DNA of 64,000 nucleotides from JAHJFW01 sp964595075. GTDB lineage: Bacteria > Patescibacteriota > Patescibacteriia > 2-12-FULL-60-25. Below, piece by piece: positions 17,843 through 26,544 of this stretch (within the stretch, counting starts at the first letter, position 1; each line of letters opens with the position of its first letter). The position numbers were made by a program, and so were the translations under genes. The stretch is from assembly GCA_964595075.1 (NCBI GenBank), contig CAZQNT010000001.1, positions 40,897 to 104,896 of the forward strand, in the 5' to 3' direction. The notes beneath the pieces are model-generated. The model was not told the origin of the DNA. It saw only the letters and a list, made by a program, of their open reading frames with translations, and searched no databases.

Positions 17843-18730
17843 TTATTGATTTTCAGCGATCGCGATCAGTGTATCGGTACTATTTATTCCGGAAAGCATG
17901 TCAGAATAAGCCGCATCGAGCGCAGGCGTATTTAGCCGTTTCCATATCACGTGTCCACCCGGTTTGTGATGAGCCAACCAATACAAATGGTTCGCCAACG
18001 GGTATCTTTGAAATCCATTGACAGAAATGTTGGAAAACCCGGCAATTCTTAAAAATGCGTTGAGACTTTCTTTGGTGTGTAAAATCAGGTGCTCGCTCCA
18101 AAATGTGAAAGCCTTGAATGCGTCATTGTTTAAAAAAGACAGAAGAAAATCTTTTGCGTGCGGCACTTCTATAATAATCTTTCCTCCTTTTGCCATTTTG
18201 CTGCGGATTATTTTTAGCATATTGATAGGGTCCGTGAAATGTTCCAAAACATGAAAGAGAGTTATCACTTCAAAATCGTTTTCTTCCACTTCGTTCACCG
18301 AACGATATATTTTATACCCGATTTCAGAAAGTATTTTTCTCGGCTCTTCTTGCGGCTCGACCGCGGATGTTTTTGCGGCTATAGGCGAGAGCTGGTCAAG
18401 GATACCGCCAGCGCCCGTGCCTATGTCCAGCCATTTTTTATTTGCTACCATTACCTTGAATTGCTCGTATCTTCGTTGCGTATCTTCACTTTCGGATAAT
18501 ATTGCCGCCTTTCTATCGCCAGCTCCCCAGTATTTAAAATTTTCTTTTTTATTGTAATAGTCGATTTCGGCGTGGTCGGAACCGGATAAAAAAATTACTT
18601 CGGATTTTGTGCATTTAAAAACAGATATATCGTCGCGATCTCTGACTTTTGGGAAGTATGCAATAATGGAGTCCTCAGTGCAGATTCCGGAATCTATGAG
18701 CAAAGTTTGGATTTTGTTTTCTTTTGGCAT
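17843..18730 (-). CDS. Class I SAM methyltransferase (Methyltransf_23 type)
   Basis: 295 residues. An N-terminal region ending 'YWGAGDRKAAILSESEDTQRRYEQF' precedes SAM motif I 'WLDIGTGAGGILD'. 'TLFHVLEHFTDP' and 'GGKIIIEVPHAKD' are the typical downstream motifs. The C-terminal third ('HLILHTKESLNAFLRIAGF') is usual for polysaccharide-cluster methyltransferases of this type. Acceptor unknown. It lies in the minus-strand group with another methyltransferase and the capsule-synthesis-like gene. Confidence 0.8.
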   Translation of the reverse strand: MPKENKIQTLLIDSGICTEDSIIAYFPKVRDRDDISVFKCTKSEVIFLSGSDHAEIDYYNKKENFKYWGAGDRKAAILSESEDTQRRYEQFKVMVANKKWLDIGTGAGGILDQLSPIAAKTSAVEPQEEPRKILSEIGYKIYRSVNEVEENDFEVITLFHVLEHFTDPINMLKIIRSKMAKGGKIIIEVPHAKDFLLSFLNNDAFKAFTFWSEHLILHTKESLNAFLRIAGFSNISVNGFQRYPLANHLYWLAHHKPGGHVIWKRLNTPALDAAYSDMLSGINSTDTLIAIAENQ

Positions 18731-18732
18731 AA

Positions 18733-18760
18733 GTTGATAGTGCTATGTTGATAGTGCTAT
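18733..18760. repeat. 14-bp perfect tandem duplication
   Basis: The 14-mer GTTGATAGTGCTAT occurs twice back to back (18733-18746 and 18747-18760) between two methyltransferase genes; the second copy reaches into the last codons of the 18757 gene. It looks like a small replication-slippage duplication with no evident function. Confidence 0.8.
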
Positions 18761-19482
18761 TTAGCGCGTTTTCTAGCCACTATCAAATAGTTATTCGGAT
18801 TTTCCTTCAAGTCGCCAATGCTGAAAAGCATACCGACGATAATTCCAATCAACGCATAACATGCCATGAACGGATACAGTATATAGAAGAGGGCGTTTCT
18901 TTTAAATTCGTTTGAAGAGTATCCGGGGAATCTCATGCTCGAGAAGAAAAAATACATCATTTGGGATGCGTGAGTGCTCCAATTTCCGCCGATCGTTTTA
19001 AATTCGACGATATCCAAATCGGATTCTTCCATAACTCTTTTTATCCAGTATCTAGTGAAGTTGTAATAGTGTTGCGGTATCTGGTGCTGTGAAGCGGTTT
19101 GCGGAATAAAAAATATCGCGTTGCCGTTAGGCCTCAGCACTCTTTGTATTTCCCGAACCATTTTTATCGGTTCGTATACGTGCTCCAACACCTGAATATT
19201 CACCACGGTGTCGAATGAGCTGTCGGCGAAAGTCATGGCGCAGCCGTCGCCAACGATTGATTCGTATCTGGCGTCGTTTATTTTTAGCAGTCTGTCATCT
19301 CCGTATTCCAGATTTTTCCATTTATCAAAAATGATTTTTTTATTATCTTTTACGTAAAGATAGAAATATCCGCCGCCGACATCAAGAACCGAACCGCTGC
19401 AGTATTTTTCCAAAGAATCGAAAACGCATTTGGCACGCAAGTTTCTTAGTCTTAAAATGAATCTATTGAGCCAGGTTTCCAT
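18757..19482 (-). CDS. Class I SAM methyltransferase (Methyltransf_11 type) with C-terminal membrane segment
   Basis: 241 residues. 'SVLDVGGGYFYL' is motif I, 'NIQVLEHVYEPIKMVREIQRV' and 'NGNAIFFIPQTASQHQ' follow. A hydrophobic stretch near residues 195-225 ('LFYILYPFMACYALIGIIVGMLF') could anchor it at the membrane, fitting action on a lipid-linked glycan. It abuts the stop of the capsule-like gene at 19483 with no gap. Confidence 0.75.
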   Translation of the reverse strand: METWLNRFILRLRNLRAKCVFDSLEKYCSGSVLDVGGGYFYLYVKDNKKIIFDKWKNLEYGDDRLLKINDARYESIVGDGCAMTFADSSFDTVVNIQVLEHVYEPIKMVREIQRVLRPNGNAIFFIPQTASQHQIPQHYYNFTRYWIKRVMEESDLDIVEFKTIGGNWSTHASQMMYFFFSSMRFPGYSSNEFKRNALFYILYPFMACYALIGIIVGMLFSIGDLKENPNNYLIVARKRAK

Positions 19483-20979
19483 TTATTTTGTGATTAATTT
19501 TGAGGCAAGCAGATCCGCGAGCGGTTTAATGCCCCGTCGTTTTTTCTCCAGATCGGTTTCATCCTCCCAAAGTCTATGCATGGAAACGTCCACCGATTCT
19601 TCGAATATCGCGGTTAAGAAAGCTATCAGTTCATCTTCGTCGTGAATGAAGGTTTCTATTTGTTCTTTTACCACTTTAGGCAAATTTTCAATCGCGTCAC
19701 ATCTTTTAACGCGTGGAAGCGCGTTATAAAAGTGAATTCCAAAATTAATGACGGGTTTCTTGAATAATACAGCCTCCCAACCGGCCGTACCCGTGATCGT
19801 TGTAACCAGTTTCGCATCAGGAATAATGTCGTAACTTCGAAGCGCGGGGTTGATAAGCTTTACGTTCGGTATTTTTTTCAGCTCCTTGTACCAGGAACGA
19901 CGTCGATACTCGACCATTTGAGGGTGTTCTTTTACGTAAAGTTTATAATGGACGGGCAGGGAACGGGCTATTTGTCTAATTAAGTGCAATTGGTTCGCGT
20001 AATACGGAGCTTGAAGAAGAAGCGCAGCTTCAGGTTCCAGATGCAATGGGAAAAATGCGAAATCTTCCCCTGGGAGCGTTTCATCATACAGATCGTTGAC
20101 ACCGATCAGGTTATCGAATTTTCTTAGAAATTTATCGCGCAGCTGATTCCAAGGACTTATGTACGAATAATCATTTTTATCCGATTTTGTGAAATGCGCG
20201 TAAATCATTTTACATATCGCCACAATTGAACGGATCGCGTTATTCGGAAGCAGAAATACAAATTGTTTTTTTCTATTGATAGCTTGCGCGGAGGGGGTGA
20301 GTTTTTTAAGCCAAGCCGTAGGTTTTTCACGGAATTCTTTCAAAAATTTTTCAGCTTCCATGCGCGCTTCGTATGAAAGCGGGCGCTTTTCATAGTCGTG
20401 AAAATTTCGTATTGAAGAAAATGAATCGTATTCCTCGCTAAGAATATAACGACCGCCGGAACACGTAGGAAGGGCGACGAAGATTTTAATCCCCATTTTT
20501 TTTGCAACATGATATAAAAGCAGACTGCCCGTTCCTCCAAGCGCTCCTGTACAGAATAGAAAATCAGGTTTTTCTTCTTGCAGCATTTTAATCACCGCGC
20601 GCGCCTTGACCTGCAAGATGCGCAGCATATCCTCATGCGAATACATCGGACGATCGTACGGATACTCGTGAACCAGCTGCGAAGACATTAGGACGCGATC
20701 TACCGCCAAAAACGGCCAAAGATATGGAATACCGTAATCTCTCTCCAGAGAGGCCAGATATTCGTAATCGATTTTTTCTTTTATAAAAAGTTTATGTATT
20801 TCTTCGTCAAGTATGAGCTCGGAATAAGTTATATCTTTTTGCGATTTCAGGAAATCGTAGCTTGAACGAAGATAAACATAACCGCAGAAATTATTAATTC
20901 CGTACGTGTTTTTAAGATGCGCCGCAATATCGTTGCCGAGATATGCGAAGCCGCGTTGGAGCAGTAAACATCCTTTCAT
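19483..20979 (-). CDS. Capsule polysaccharide biosynthesis protein, KpsC/KpsS-like GT-B
   Basis: 498 residues. The C-terminal half resembles Capsule_synth (Kdo-transferase-like) domains: 'YKLYVKEHPQMVEYRRRSWY', 'PNVKLINPALRSYDII' and 'LVTTITGTAGWEAVLFKKPV' (the TGT-x-E motif that binds the nucleotide sugar). The N-terminal half has 'FLFCTGALGGTGSLLLYHVAKKMGIKIFV', a Rossmann-like strand. The family includes beta-Kdo transferases that start capsule linkers, but other specificities exist. It is the first gene of the minus-strand run and divergent from the flippase. Confidence 0.7.
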   Translation of the reverse strand: MKGCLLLQRGFAYLGNDIAAHLKNTYGINNFCGYVYLRSSYDFLKSQKDITYSELILDEEIHKLFIKEKIDYEYLASLERDYGIPYLWPFLAVDRVLMSSQLVHEYPYDRPMYSHEDMLRILQVKARAVIKMLQEEKPDFLFCTGALGGTGSLLLYHVAKKMGIKIFVALPTCSGGRYILSEEYDSFSSIRNFHDYEKRPLSYEARMEAEKFLKEFREKPTAWLKKLTPSAQAINRKKQFVFLLPNNAIRSIVAICKMIYAHFTKSDKNDYSYISPWNQLRDKFLRKFDNLIGVNDLYDETLPGEDFAFFPLHLEPEAALLLQAPYYANQLHLIRQIARSLPVHYKLYVKEHPQMVEYRRRSWYKELKKIPNVKLINPALRSYDIIPDAKLVTTITGTAGWEAVLFKKPVINFGIHFYNALPRVKRCDAIENLPKVVKEQIETFIHDEDELIAFLTAIFEESVDVSMHRLWEDETDLEKKRRGIKPLADLLASKLITK

Positions 20980-21025
20980 ATTTAGAATTCTGTACAGCTT
21001 ACGTCATCTAGTGCATTATTTCAAG

Positions 21026-22519
21026 GTGATTATCGAAGAAACAGAGGAAGGCGTTTATAAGAGATCCATTCGCAGCGGCAAGTGGTTTTTTTTGAATATA
21101 ATGAGTCAAAAGATAGTCGGAATCGTATCCTTTGTTGTTTTAGCGCGACTTCTTATCCCTGAAGATTACGGCATCATGGCGGCGGTTATGCTGGTAATCG
21201 GTTTGATCAACCAGCTCACCACCGTGCCTTTTGGTGATGCCTTGACACAGCGAAAAGGTGATATAGAGAAATACTTGGATCCATTATGGACTTTCGAGAT
21301 ATTACGAAGTTCGGTTGTTGCGATTTTTTTATTTTTTGCCGGTGGATTGTTAGCGGATTTTTTTCATCTTTCCGTTACGAGTTCCATATTAATGAGGTAT
21401 TCCGGCCTTCTTGTTTTTATATCCGCATTTTCGAACGCGCGGCAGATATATTTCTTTAAGGAGTTGAATTTTCAGAAGGTATTTATTCGCGACGTGGTTT
21501 CCCAGATTGTTTTTGTCGTTACAGCCGTAGGTTATGCGTTATTAATCAAAGCGTCACCATGGGCTTTGTTTATAGGATATGCCGCTCAATATTTTTCAGG
21601 CGTCTGTGTAGGATTTTTTCTGCACCCCGTTATGCCAAGATTTTCGGTGCGTTTTAGTAATTTGATGGAGCTGGTCGGGTATAGCAAATGGAGCTACGGC
21701 CAGGATTTGATGAATTTTCTAAGCTCGCAGCTAGATAAAGCGGTCGTAGGACGCTTATTAAGTCCGAATGAACTTGGGGTTTATGCAAAATCAAAAGATC
21801 TTTCTTCAACGGCTTCCTCGGTAGTGTTTTCGTTATTCGATAAAGTTGGGTTTGCGGCTTTCTCAAAGGTTCAGGATCGGATGGACAAAGTACGAGAAGG
21901 ATTTTTAAAGAGCGTTGACGTCGTTCTGATCGCGGCAATTCCAATTACGGTCTTGCTTTTGCTTGAAGGCGGCGAGATCGTGCGAATGTTACTGGGAACG
22001 ATGTGGCTCCCGTTGGTTGTTCCTCTGAAGATATTCGCTTTAGGAAATATTTTTTTTATTTTCAATCGGATAGTATCGCCGGTACTCAACGCAGTGGGAA
22101 GGCCGGATATCAATTTCAAAATTAACGCAACGCAGCTCGCTTTGACACTGCCAGGCATGTATATCGGATTCCGGCTATTTGATTTTCGCGGGCTAGCCGT
22201 ATCCATTGTGCTTACGTGGGTCGTTATGTTGTGTTATGTGATTTTTCAGGCGAAGGGAATACTTCGGATTCCGAAGCGATTGTTTTATCCGTCGTTTGCA
22301 AGCGGGTTGATAGCGTGCGCAAGCGTACTTGCGATAGATTTGATATTTCGTATTTTTAGAAATGCAAATACTAGTACAACGATTATTCTCGCACAGGTTG
22401 CGGCTCTCGGCGCTGTTTATTTTTTCTCGTTGCTTCTGTCCAGCAGAAAAATCGGGAAAGGGCCTTATGCGACATTTTGTTCGATTTTGCGTGAGCTTGG
22501 CGTATTGCAAATAGACTGA
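21026..22519 (+). CDS. Wzx-like polysaccharide flippase (MOP/PST family)
   Basis: About 497 residues with some 12-14 hydrophobic helices. The N-terminus has 'SIRSGKWFFLNIMSQKIVGIVSFVVLARLL', closely matching the Polysacc_synt domain, and 'LSPNELGVYAKSKDLSS' marks the mid-protein loop. It would flip the polyprenyl-linked repeat unit across the membrane. The frame is open back to 20906 inside the divergent gene, but the conserved region starts after residue 50 of that longer form. GTG at 21026 or 21011 is more likely; no clear SD decides. Confidence 0.8.
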   Translation: MIIEETEEGVYKRSIRSGKWFFLNIMSQKIVGIVSFVVLARLLIPEDYGIMAAVMLVIGLINQLTTVPFGDALTQRKGDIEKYLDPLWTFEILRSSVVAIFLFFAGGLLADFFHLSVTSSILMRYSGLLVFISAFSNARQIYFFKELNFQKVFIRDVVSQIVFVVTAVGYALLIKASPWALFIGYAAQYFSGVCVGFFLHPVMPRFSVRFSNLMELVGYSKWSYGQDLMNFLSSQLDKAVVGRLLSPNELGVYAKSKDLSSTASSVVFSLFDKVGFAAFSKVQDRMDKVREGFLKSVDVVLIAAIPITVLLLLEGGEIVRMLLGTMWLPLVVPLKIFALGNIFFIFNRIVSPVLNAVGRPDINFKINATQLALTLPGMYIGFRLFDFRGLAVSIVLTWVVMLCYVIFQAKGILRIPKRLFYPSFASGLIACASVLAIDLIFRIFRNANTSTTIILAQVAALGAVYFFSLLLSSRKIGKGPYATFCSILRELGVLQID

Positions 22520-22568
22520 TGAAGGTGTAAGTTTCGTAAACTCACTAGATTGTTTCGTTTTTGTAATT

Positions 22569-23348
22569 ATGCCAATAAAAGAAGGAAGCTTGAATAAAGC
22601 GACCCACGTGCTTCATAGGATGAAAGTTTTCACGAATTGGTGGACTATAGTATTTCCGTTTACAAGGATAATTAAACGGAAAGATAGGATAATGAAGCTT
22701 AGGAAGGGCGGAAAAATTTTTTTACGGAGTATCTTCGATTCGGATTTTTACGTTACTATGGAAATTTTTGATCGCGACGATTACGGTTTGTCGCGTGTCG
22801 TATTGCCGCAGAATGCCACTATAGTCGATGCGGGAGCGAATATAGGAGCGTTTACACTTTTTGCGGCCGCATTATTTCCTGATGCCAGAATATTTTCATT
22901 TGAACCCGAGAAAGGCAATTATGAAGTCTTGAAAAAAAACGTAGAATTAAACGCGCTCTCAAACGTGACTCCTTATCATGAAGCCGTATCCGTACATGAC
23001 GGTACTGTGAAATTATCCATTGATACAAAAGATAACGCTTCACATTCCATTGAAGGTTCTTTGAAAAACGACGCCCAAGAGGTGTCCGCCGTTTCATTAA
23101 AAACCATCATTGAAAGAGATGGTTTGAAGAATATAGATTTATTAAAGCTTGATATTGAAGGTACCGAATACGAAGTTTTGATGGGAAGCGGCGATATTCT
23201 TCATATGATTAATAGAATGGTTTTGGAGGTGCATGAGCATCCTAAATTTTCGACGACGCAGTTGTTGGAGTTTTTGAGAACTAATGGTTTCGATGTCGTA
23301 GTTTCCTCGACTCGTTCCAATGTATTCCATGTGACCAGACACGCTTGA
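22569..23348 (+). CDS. FkbM-family SAM methyltransferase
   Basis: 259 residues. Diagnostic FkbM motifs: 'VDAGANIGAFTLFAAALFP', 'IFSFEPEKGNYEVLKKNV' and 'LLKLDIEGTEYEVLMG'. FkbM enzymes methylate hydroxyls, often on sugars of surface glycans. The first ~60 residues are basic and family-atypical, so the start could be a little downstream. It stands between the flippase and gmd on the same strand. Confidence 0.85.
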   Translation: MPIKEGSLNKATHVLHRMKVFTNWWTIVFPFTRIIKRKDRIMKLRKGGKIFLRSIFDSDFYVTMEIFDRDDYGLSRVVLPQNATIVDAGANIGAFTLFAAALFPDARIFSFEPEKGNYEVLKKNVELNALSNVTPYHEAVSVHDGTVKLSIDTKDNASHSIEGSLKNDAQEVSAVSLKTIIERDGLKNIDLLKLDIEGTEYEVLMGSGDILHMINRMVLEVHEHPKFSTTQLLEFLRTNGFDVVVSSTRSNVFHVTRHA

Positions 23349-23387
23349 TTTATTCGATTGGCGTGATAGTGTAAAAAGAATCAAGTT

Positions 23388-24425
23388 ATGAAAAAGGCAT
23401 TTATTACCGGTATCAACGGACAGGACGGATCATATCTATCCGAGTTGTTGTTGGAGAAGGGGTATCAAGTCCACGGGTTGTTACGACGAAGCAGCGTGAT
23501 GAATATCAGCAATATAGAGCATCTTTATTTGGATCCTCATATCAAGGAAGCGAAATTTTTTCTCCACTACGGCGACATGACCGATTCGTCAAACCTGTTG
23601 CAGTTGGTACGTAAAATCGAGCCGGACGAGATATATAATCTTGCCGCGCAAAGCCACGTTCGCATTTCATTCGACATGCCGGAATATACGAGCGACGTTG
23701 ACGCTATGGGCCCTCTTCGTTTACTCGAATCGGTAAGAATGTTGGGGATGGTTGGGAAAATCAAGTATTATCAAGCGTCGACAAGCGAGATGTTCGGTAA
23801 GGTTTCGGAGTCGCCGCAGACCGAAAATACCTCGCTGCATCCGCGAAGTCCGTATGGAATCGCAAAAGTTTACGCGCATTGGCTCACTAAACATTATAGG
23901 GAAGCGTACGACATGTTTGCCTGTTCCGGAATACTGTTCAATCATGAATCTCCTCGACGAGGAGAAAATTTCGTAAGTAGAAAAATAACGATTGCCGCGA
24001 TAAAAATCGCGAACGGAGCGCAGGATTGTTTGTATCTCGGCAATCTTTATGCAAAACGCGATTGGGGATATTCGAAAGAATATGTTGAAGCGATGTGGCG
24101 AATGATGCAACTGGAGAAGCCGGACGATTTTGTAATAGCAACCGGTGAGACCCATACGGTCAAAGAGTTCGTAGAGGCCGCGTTCGACGAGCTTGGGATA
24201 GGAATTTCTTGGGAAGGAGAAGGCAAGGATGAGCGAGGAGTGAATCGCGCAAACGGTAGGGTTATTGTGCGTATTGACCCGTATTATTTCCGACCGGCAG
24301 AAGTGGATTTGTTGGTCGGAGATTCGTCCAAAGCCGAACGCGCTTTTGGATGGAAAGCGCAGATGAAATTTAGAGAATTGGCGGCTTTAATGGTTAGAGA
24401 AGATTTAAAACGAATAAAAATATGA
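23388..24425 (+). CDS. gmd: GDP-mannose 4,6-dehydratase
   Basis: 345 residues, full length for Gmd. 'FITGINGQDGSYLSELLLEKG' and 'HGLLRRSS' at the N-terminus are the Gmd-specific cofactor and NADP-binding motifs. 'TSEMFGKV' and 'YGIAKVYAHW' give Ser/Thr-Glu and YxxxK; 'FNHESPRRGENFVSRKI' is nearly invariant in Gmd. It converts GDP-mannose to GDP-4-keto-6-deoxymannose, the precursor of fucose, rhamnose or perosamine. Its TGA overlaps the next ATG (24422-24425), linking it with the cytidylyltransferase. Confidence 0.93.
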   Translation: MKKAFITGINGQDGSYLSELLLEKGYQVHGLLRRSSVMNISNIEHLYLDPHIKEAKFFLHYGDMTDSSNLLQLVRKIEPDEIYNLAAQSHVRISFDMPEYTSDVDAMGPLRLLESVRMLGMVGKIKYYQASTSEMFGKVSESPQTENTSLHPRSPYGIAKVYAHWLTKHYREAYDMFACSGILFNHESPRRGENFVSRKITIAAIKIANGAQDCLYLGNLYAKRDWGYSKEYVEAMWRMMQLEKPDDFVIATGETHTVKEFVEAAFDELGIGISWEGEGKDERGVNRANGRVIVRIDPYYFRPAEVDLLVGDSSKAERAFGWKAQMKFRELAALMVREDLKRIKI

Positions 24426-25228
24426 CATCAAATACAGTCGTTTTCGTTCAAGCTCGTATGGGAAGCACGCGGCTTCCCGGCAAGATCATGAAGAACGTGC
24501 TCGGAAAGGAACTGTTGATTCATCAGGTGGAACGCATTCGAAGAGCTAAAACAGTGGATCGTGTAGTGGTTATTACGACGATCAAGCCGGAAGACAATCA
24601 AGTCGCTGAACTTTGTTCACGTAACAATGTAGACGTTTTTCGGGGCAGCGAGCTGGATCTTTTGGATCGTCACGTTCAAGCGGCAAGGAAATATGATGCG
24701 GATTTTGTAGTAAAAATTCCTTCCGATTGTCCGTTATCGGATCCGGCAGTTATAGATTGCGTGTTGAGTCTTTGGAAGGACAGCCCAGATAAATACGATT
24801 ACGTGAGCAATTATCATCCACCGACGTTTCCTGATGGAATGGACGTGGAAGGATGCCCGTTTTCAGTACTTGAAACGGCGTGGCGCGAAGCGAGTAAACC
24901 GCACGAACGCGAGCATACTTTTCCGTTTATTTGGGATCAGCCGGAACGTTTTAGAATCGGGAATGTTGTCAATTCACATGGCGACATGTTCATGTCGCAC
25001 CGATGGACGTTGGATTATGAAGAGGATTTTCAATTCATCAAAGTAGTGATGGAAGCACTTGTCGATAAGCCGAATTTTGGAATGGAAGATGTGTTGGATT
25101 TGCTGGGACGCAGACCGGATTTGGCGGCAATCAATGAAAAATACGCAGGAGTAAATTGGTATAGAAACGTGAAAGGACAATTGAATACCGTTAGTGATTC
25201 GCAATTTAGAGACGCTCCATCAGTGTGA
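24422..25228 (+). CDS. SpsF-like / acylneuraminate cytidylyltransferase family protein
   Basis: 268 residues. 'VFVQARMGSTRLPGKIM' at the N-terminus is the nucleotide-binding signature of CTP_transf_3 (SpsF, NeuA). 'DADFVVKIPSDCPLSDP' and 'HEREHTFPFIW' are typical of SpsF-type members. It probably activates a nonulosonic or related acid sugar as a CMP derivative, which fits the NeuB fusion 1.3 kb further on. A shared hairpin terminator follows at 25234-25261. Confidence 0.8.
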   Translation: MTSNTVVFVQARMGSTRLPGKIMKNVLGKELLIHQVERIRRAKTVDRVVVITTIKPEDNQVAELCSRNNVDVFRGSELDLLDRHVQAARKYDADFVVKIPSDCPLSDPAVIDCVLSLWKDSPDKYDYVSNYHPPTFPDGMDVEGCPFSVLETAWREASKPHEREHTFPFIWDQPERFRIGNVVNSHGDMFMSHRWTLDYEEDFQFIKVVMEALVDKPNFGMEDVLDLLGRRPDLAAINEKYAGVNWYRNVKGQLNTVSDSQFRDAPSV

Positions 25229-25233
25229 TTAAA

Positions 25234-25261
25234 AAAAGCGCATCCATCATAGATGCGCTTT
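25234..25261 (-). terminator. Intrinsic terminator, strongest for the minus-strand gene
   Basis: Stem AAAGCGCATC / GATGCGCTTT with a 7-nt loop. On the minus strand it is followed by seven T, making it the terminator of the 25285-26421 gene. On the plus strand only three T follow, so it may work weakly for the SpsF-like gene. Confidence 0.85.
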
Positions 25262-25284
25262 CGAGTTCGAAGGCCGAATCGCGG

Positions 25285-26421
25285 CTACGTCTCCATGAGC
25301 TTCTTCATCTCCATGTAGACGCGTTCAGCTGCGCGACCGTCGTTGTAGCCGGCGATGCTCCGTTGGGTCGCTTTGAGGCGGAGTAGCGCATTCGAGTCCC
25401 GCGCGCCGAGAAGGGTTTTGATGATGCGCGTCATGTCTTCCGGCGTGTCGGCTTGCCAGCCGGCTCCCGCCATGACCTCCGGCGTTTTGTCCAGGCCTTT
25501 TTCCGCCAGGAGCAGCGCTCTGCACGCCGGCGTACCGACGTAGACCGTGCCGGGCATTTCGAGCAGGATCGCATTGTGACAGGTCGTGCTCATCGCCGAG
25601 AGCACCACGTCCGCCGCCGGCAGGAGATCATCGCTCGTGGGAGCAAGAGCGCGTCCCGGATCCACGAACATCTTCGAGTGTTCCGACTCCTCGAGGTAAC
25701 GCCTCGCCACCTCCCGCTCGCGTTCCTCCGCTCTCGGGTGCGCGCGCAGGATGATCTTCGCGGAGTCGATGCCGACTTGCCTGATGGCGGTCGTGAGCAG
25801 ATCGAGGATCTCGCTCGTTCCGACAAGGTCGCCGACGACCAGGAAGACCGTGTGTTCTTCGTTGACGTTCATCTCGGAACGCAGCGTGGTTCGTAGCTCT
25901 TGCAGACGCGAACGCATCCCCAGCGTTTTGTCGAATTGCGGACCGCCGGTCACCACGACGGAATCGGTGATCGTAGGGTATGCTTTCGCGATCATCTCTC
26001 GAGCCACTTCGTCGATGACGCAGACACGATTGAACGCGAACATGTTTGCGGCATCTGATACGCGGAGCGTCGGGATGATGCTCCCGTACATATCTTCGAC
26101 GCCGATCCTCGGGGTTTCGCGCGACTCCGACAAGGCCTCGAAAGAGGCGATGGTCCCTTCTTCCGATTGCGAGCTCGCAACGACCACCAGATCGCGGCTT
26201 GTGCCGGCGAAGAGCGGTCTCATCCCGTGGCTTACTCCGTTTTCTTCAGCCAGGACTTCGATGCGCGGATCGGTTGTGAGCGTTGTGGCGTGGTACTGTT
26301 TGGCGCAGGTCGCTACCAAGAAGGTGCGAACACGGTGTCCGTCGTCGCATGCGAGTCGCAAGCACGGCTCCAGCGCATTCCAACCACCACGATCTCCAGC
26401 GAGTGCCAGAATTGTTTTCAA
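25285..26421 (-). CDS. Predicted GT-B-fold glycosyltransferase
   Basis: 378 residues starting with TTG (26421), justified by AGGAG 8-9 nt upstream and 'MKTILALAGDRGGWNAL'. Two Rossmann-like halves are visible: 'ILALAGDRGG' at the start and 'VFLVVGDLVG' near residue 195. The C-terminal half has 'ADVVLSAMSTTCHNAILLEM' and 'PGTVYVGTPACRAL', the usual donor-binding region of GT-B / UDP-GlcNAc-epimerase-like folds. Family and acceptor cannot be named. Third codon positions look much richer in G/C than in the flanking genes. It has its own promoter and terminator, so it is a single-gene unit. Confidence 0.55.
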   Translation of the reverse strand: MKTILALAGDRGGWNALEPCLRLACDDGHRVRTFLVATCAKQYHATTLTTDPRIEVLAEENGVSHGMRPLFAGTSRDLVVVASSQSEEGTIASFEALSESRETPRIGVEDMYGSIIPTLRVSDAANMFAFNRVCVIDEVAREMIAKAYPTITDSVVVTGGPQFDKTLGMRSRLQELRTTLRSEMNVNEEHTVFLVVGDLVGTSEILDLLTTAIRQVGIDSAKIILRAHPRAEEREREVARRYLEESEHSKMFVDPGRALAPTSDDLLPAADVVLSAMSTTCHNAILLEMPGTVYVGTPACRALLLAEKGLDKTPEVMAGAGWQADTPEDMTRIIKTLLGARDSNALLRLKATQRSIAGYNDGRAAERVYMEMKKLMET

Positions 26422-26468
26422 GACGTATTTCTCCTGTGAAAGAACCGTTGATGTTTACTGACACGTGT

Positions 26469-26497
26469 TGATTATCAGAGTTTTTGATAATTGTCAA
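26469..26497 (-). promoter_or_regulatory. Promoter with internal inverted repeat for the 25285-26421 gene
   Basis: On the minus strand TTGACA (26497-26492) lies 17 nt from TAATCA (26474-26469). The spacer and -10 are covered by a perfect 7-bp inverted repeat ATTATCA / TGATAAT (26471-26477 and 26485-26491, 7 nt apart). A repressor bound there would block RNA polymerase, so this is a candidate operator. Confidence 0.55.
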
Positions 26498-26501
26498 TAC
26501 A

Positions 26502-26531
26502 TTGACCGCACGGTTATTTAGTTGGTAGCAT
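26502..26531 (+). promoter_or_regulatory. Promoter for the NeuB-fusion gene
   Basis: TTGACC (26502-26507), 18-nt spacer, then an extended -10 TGGTAGCAT (hexamer 26526-26531). The ATG at 26545 is only 13 nt beyond the -10, leaving a leader of about 7 nt with no room for an SD. Confidence 0.5.
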
Positions 26532-26544
26532 ACGTTTTACGTAT

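Noticed and set aside
18733..18760. 14-bp tandem repeat as a regulatory site
   Set aside because: It overlaps the end of a coding region between two genes of one operon and looks like a chance slippage duplication.
25751..26461. 236-residue plus-strand frame opposite the GT-B-like gene
   Set aside because: Ser/Arg-rich shadow frame; the minus-strand gene has SD, promoter and terminator.
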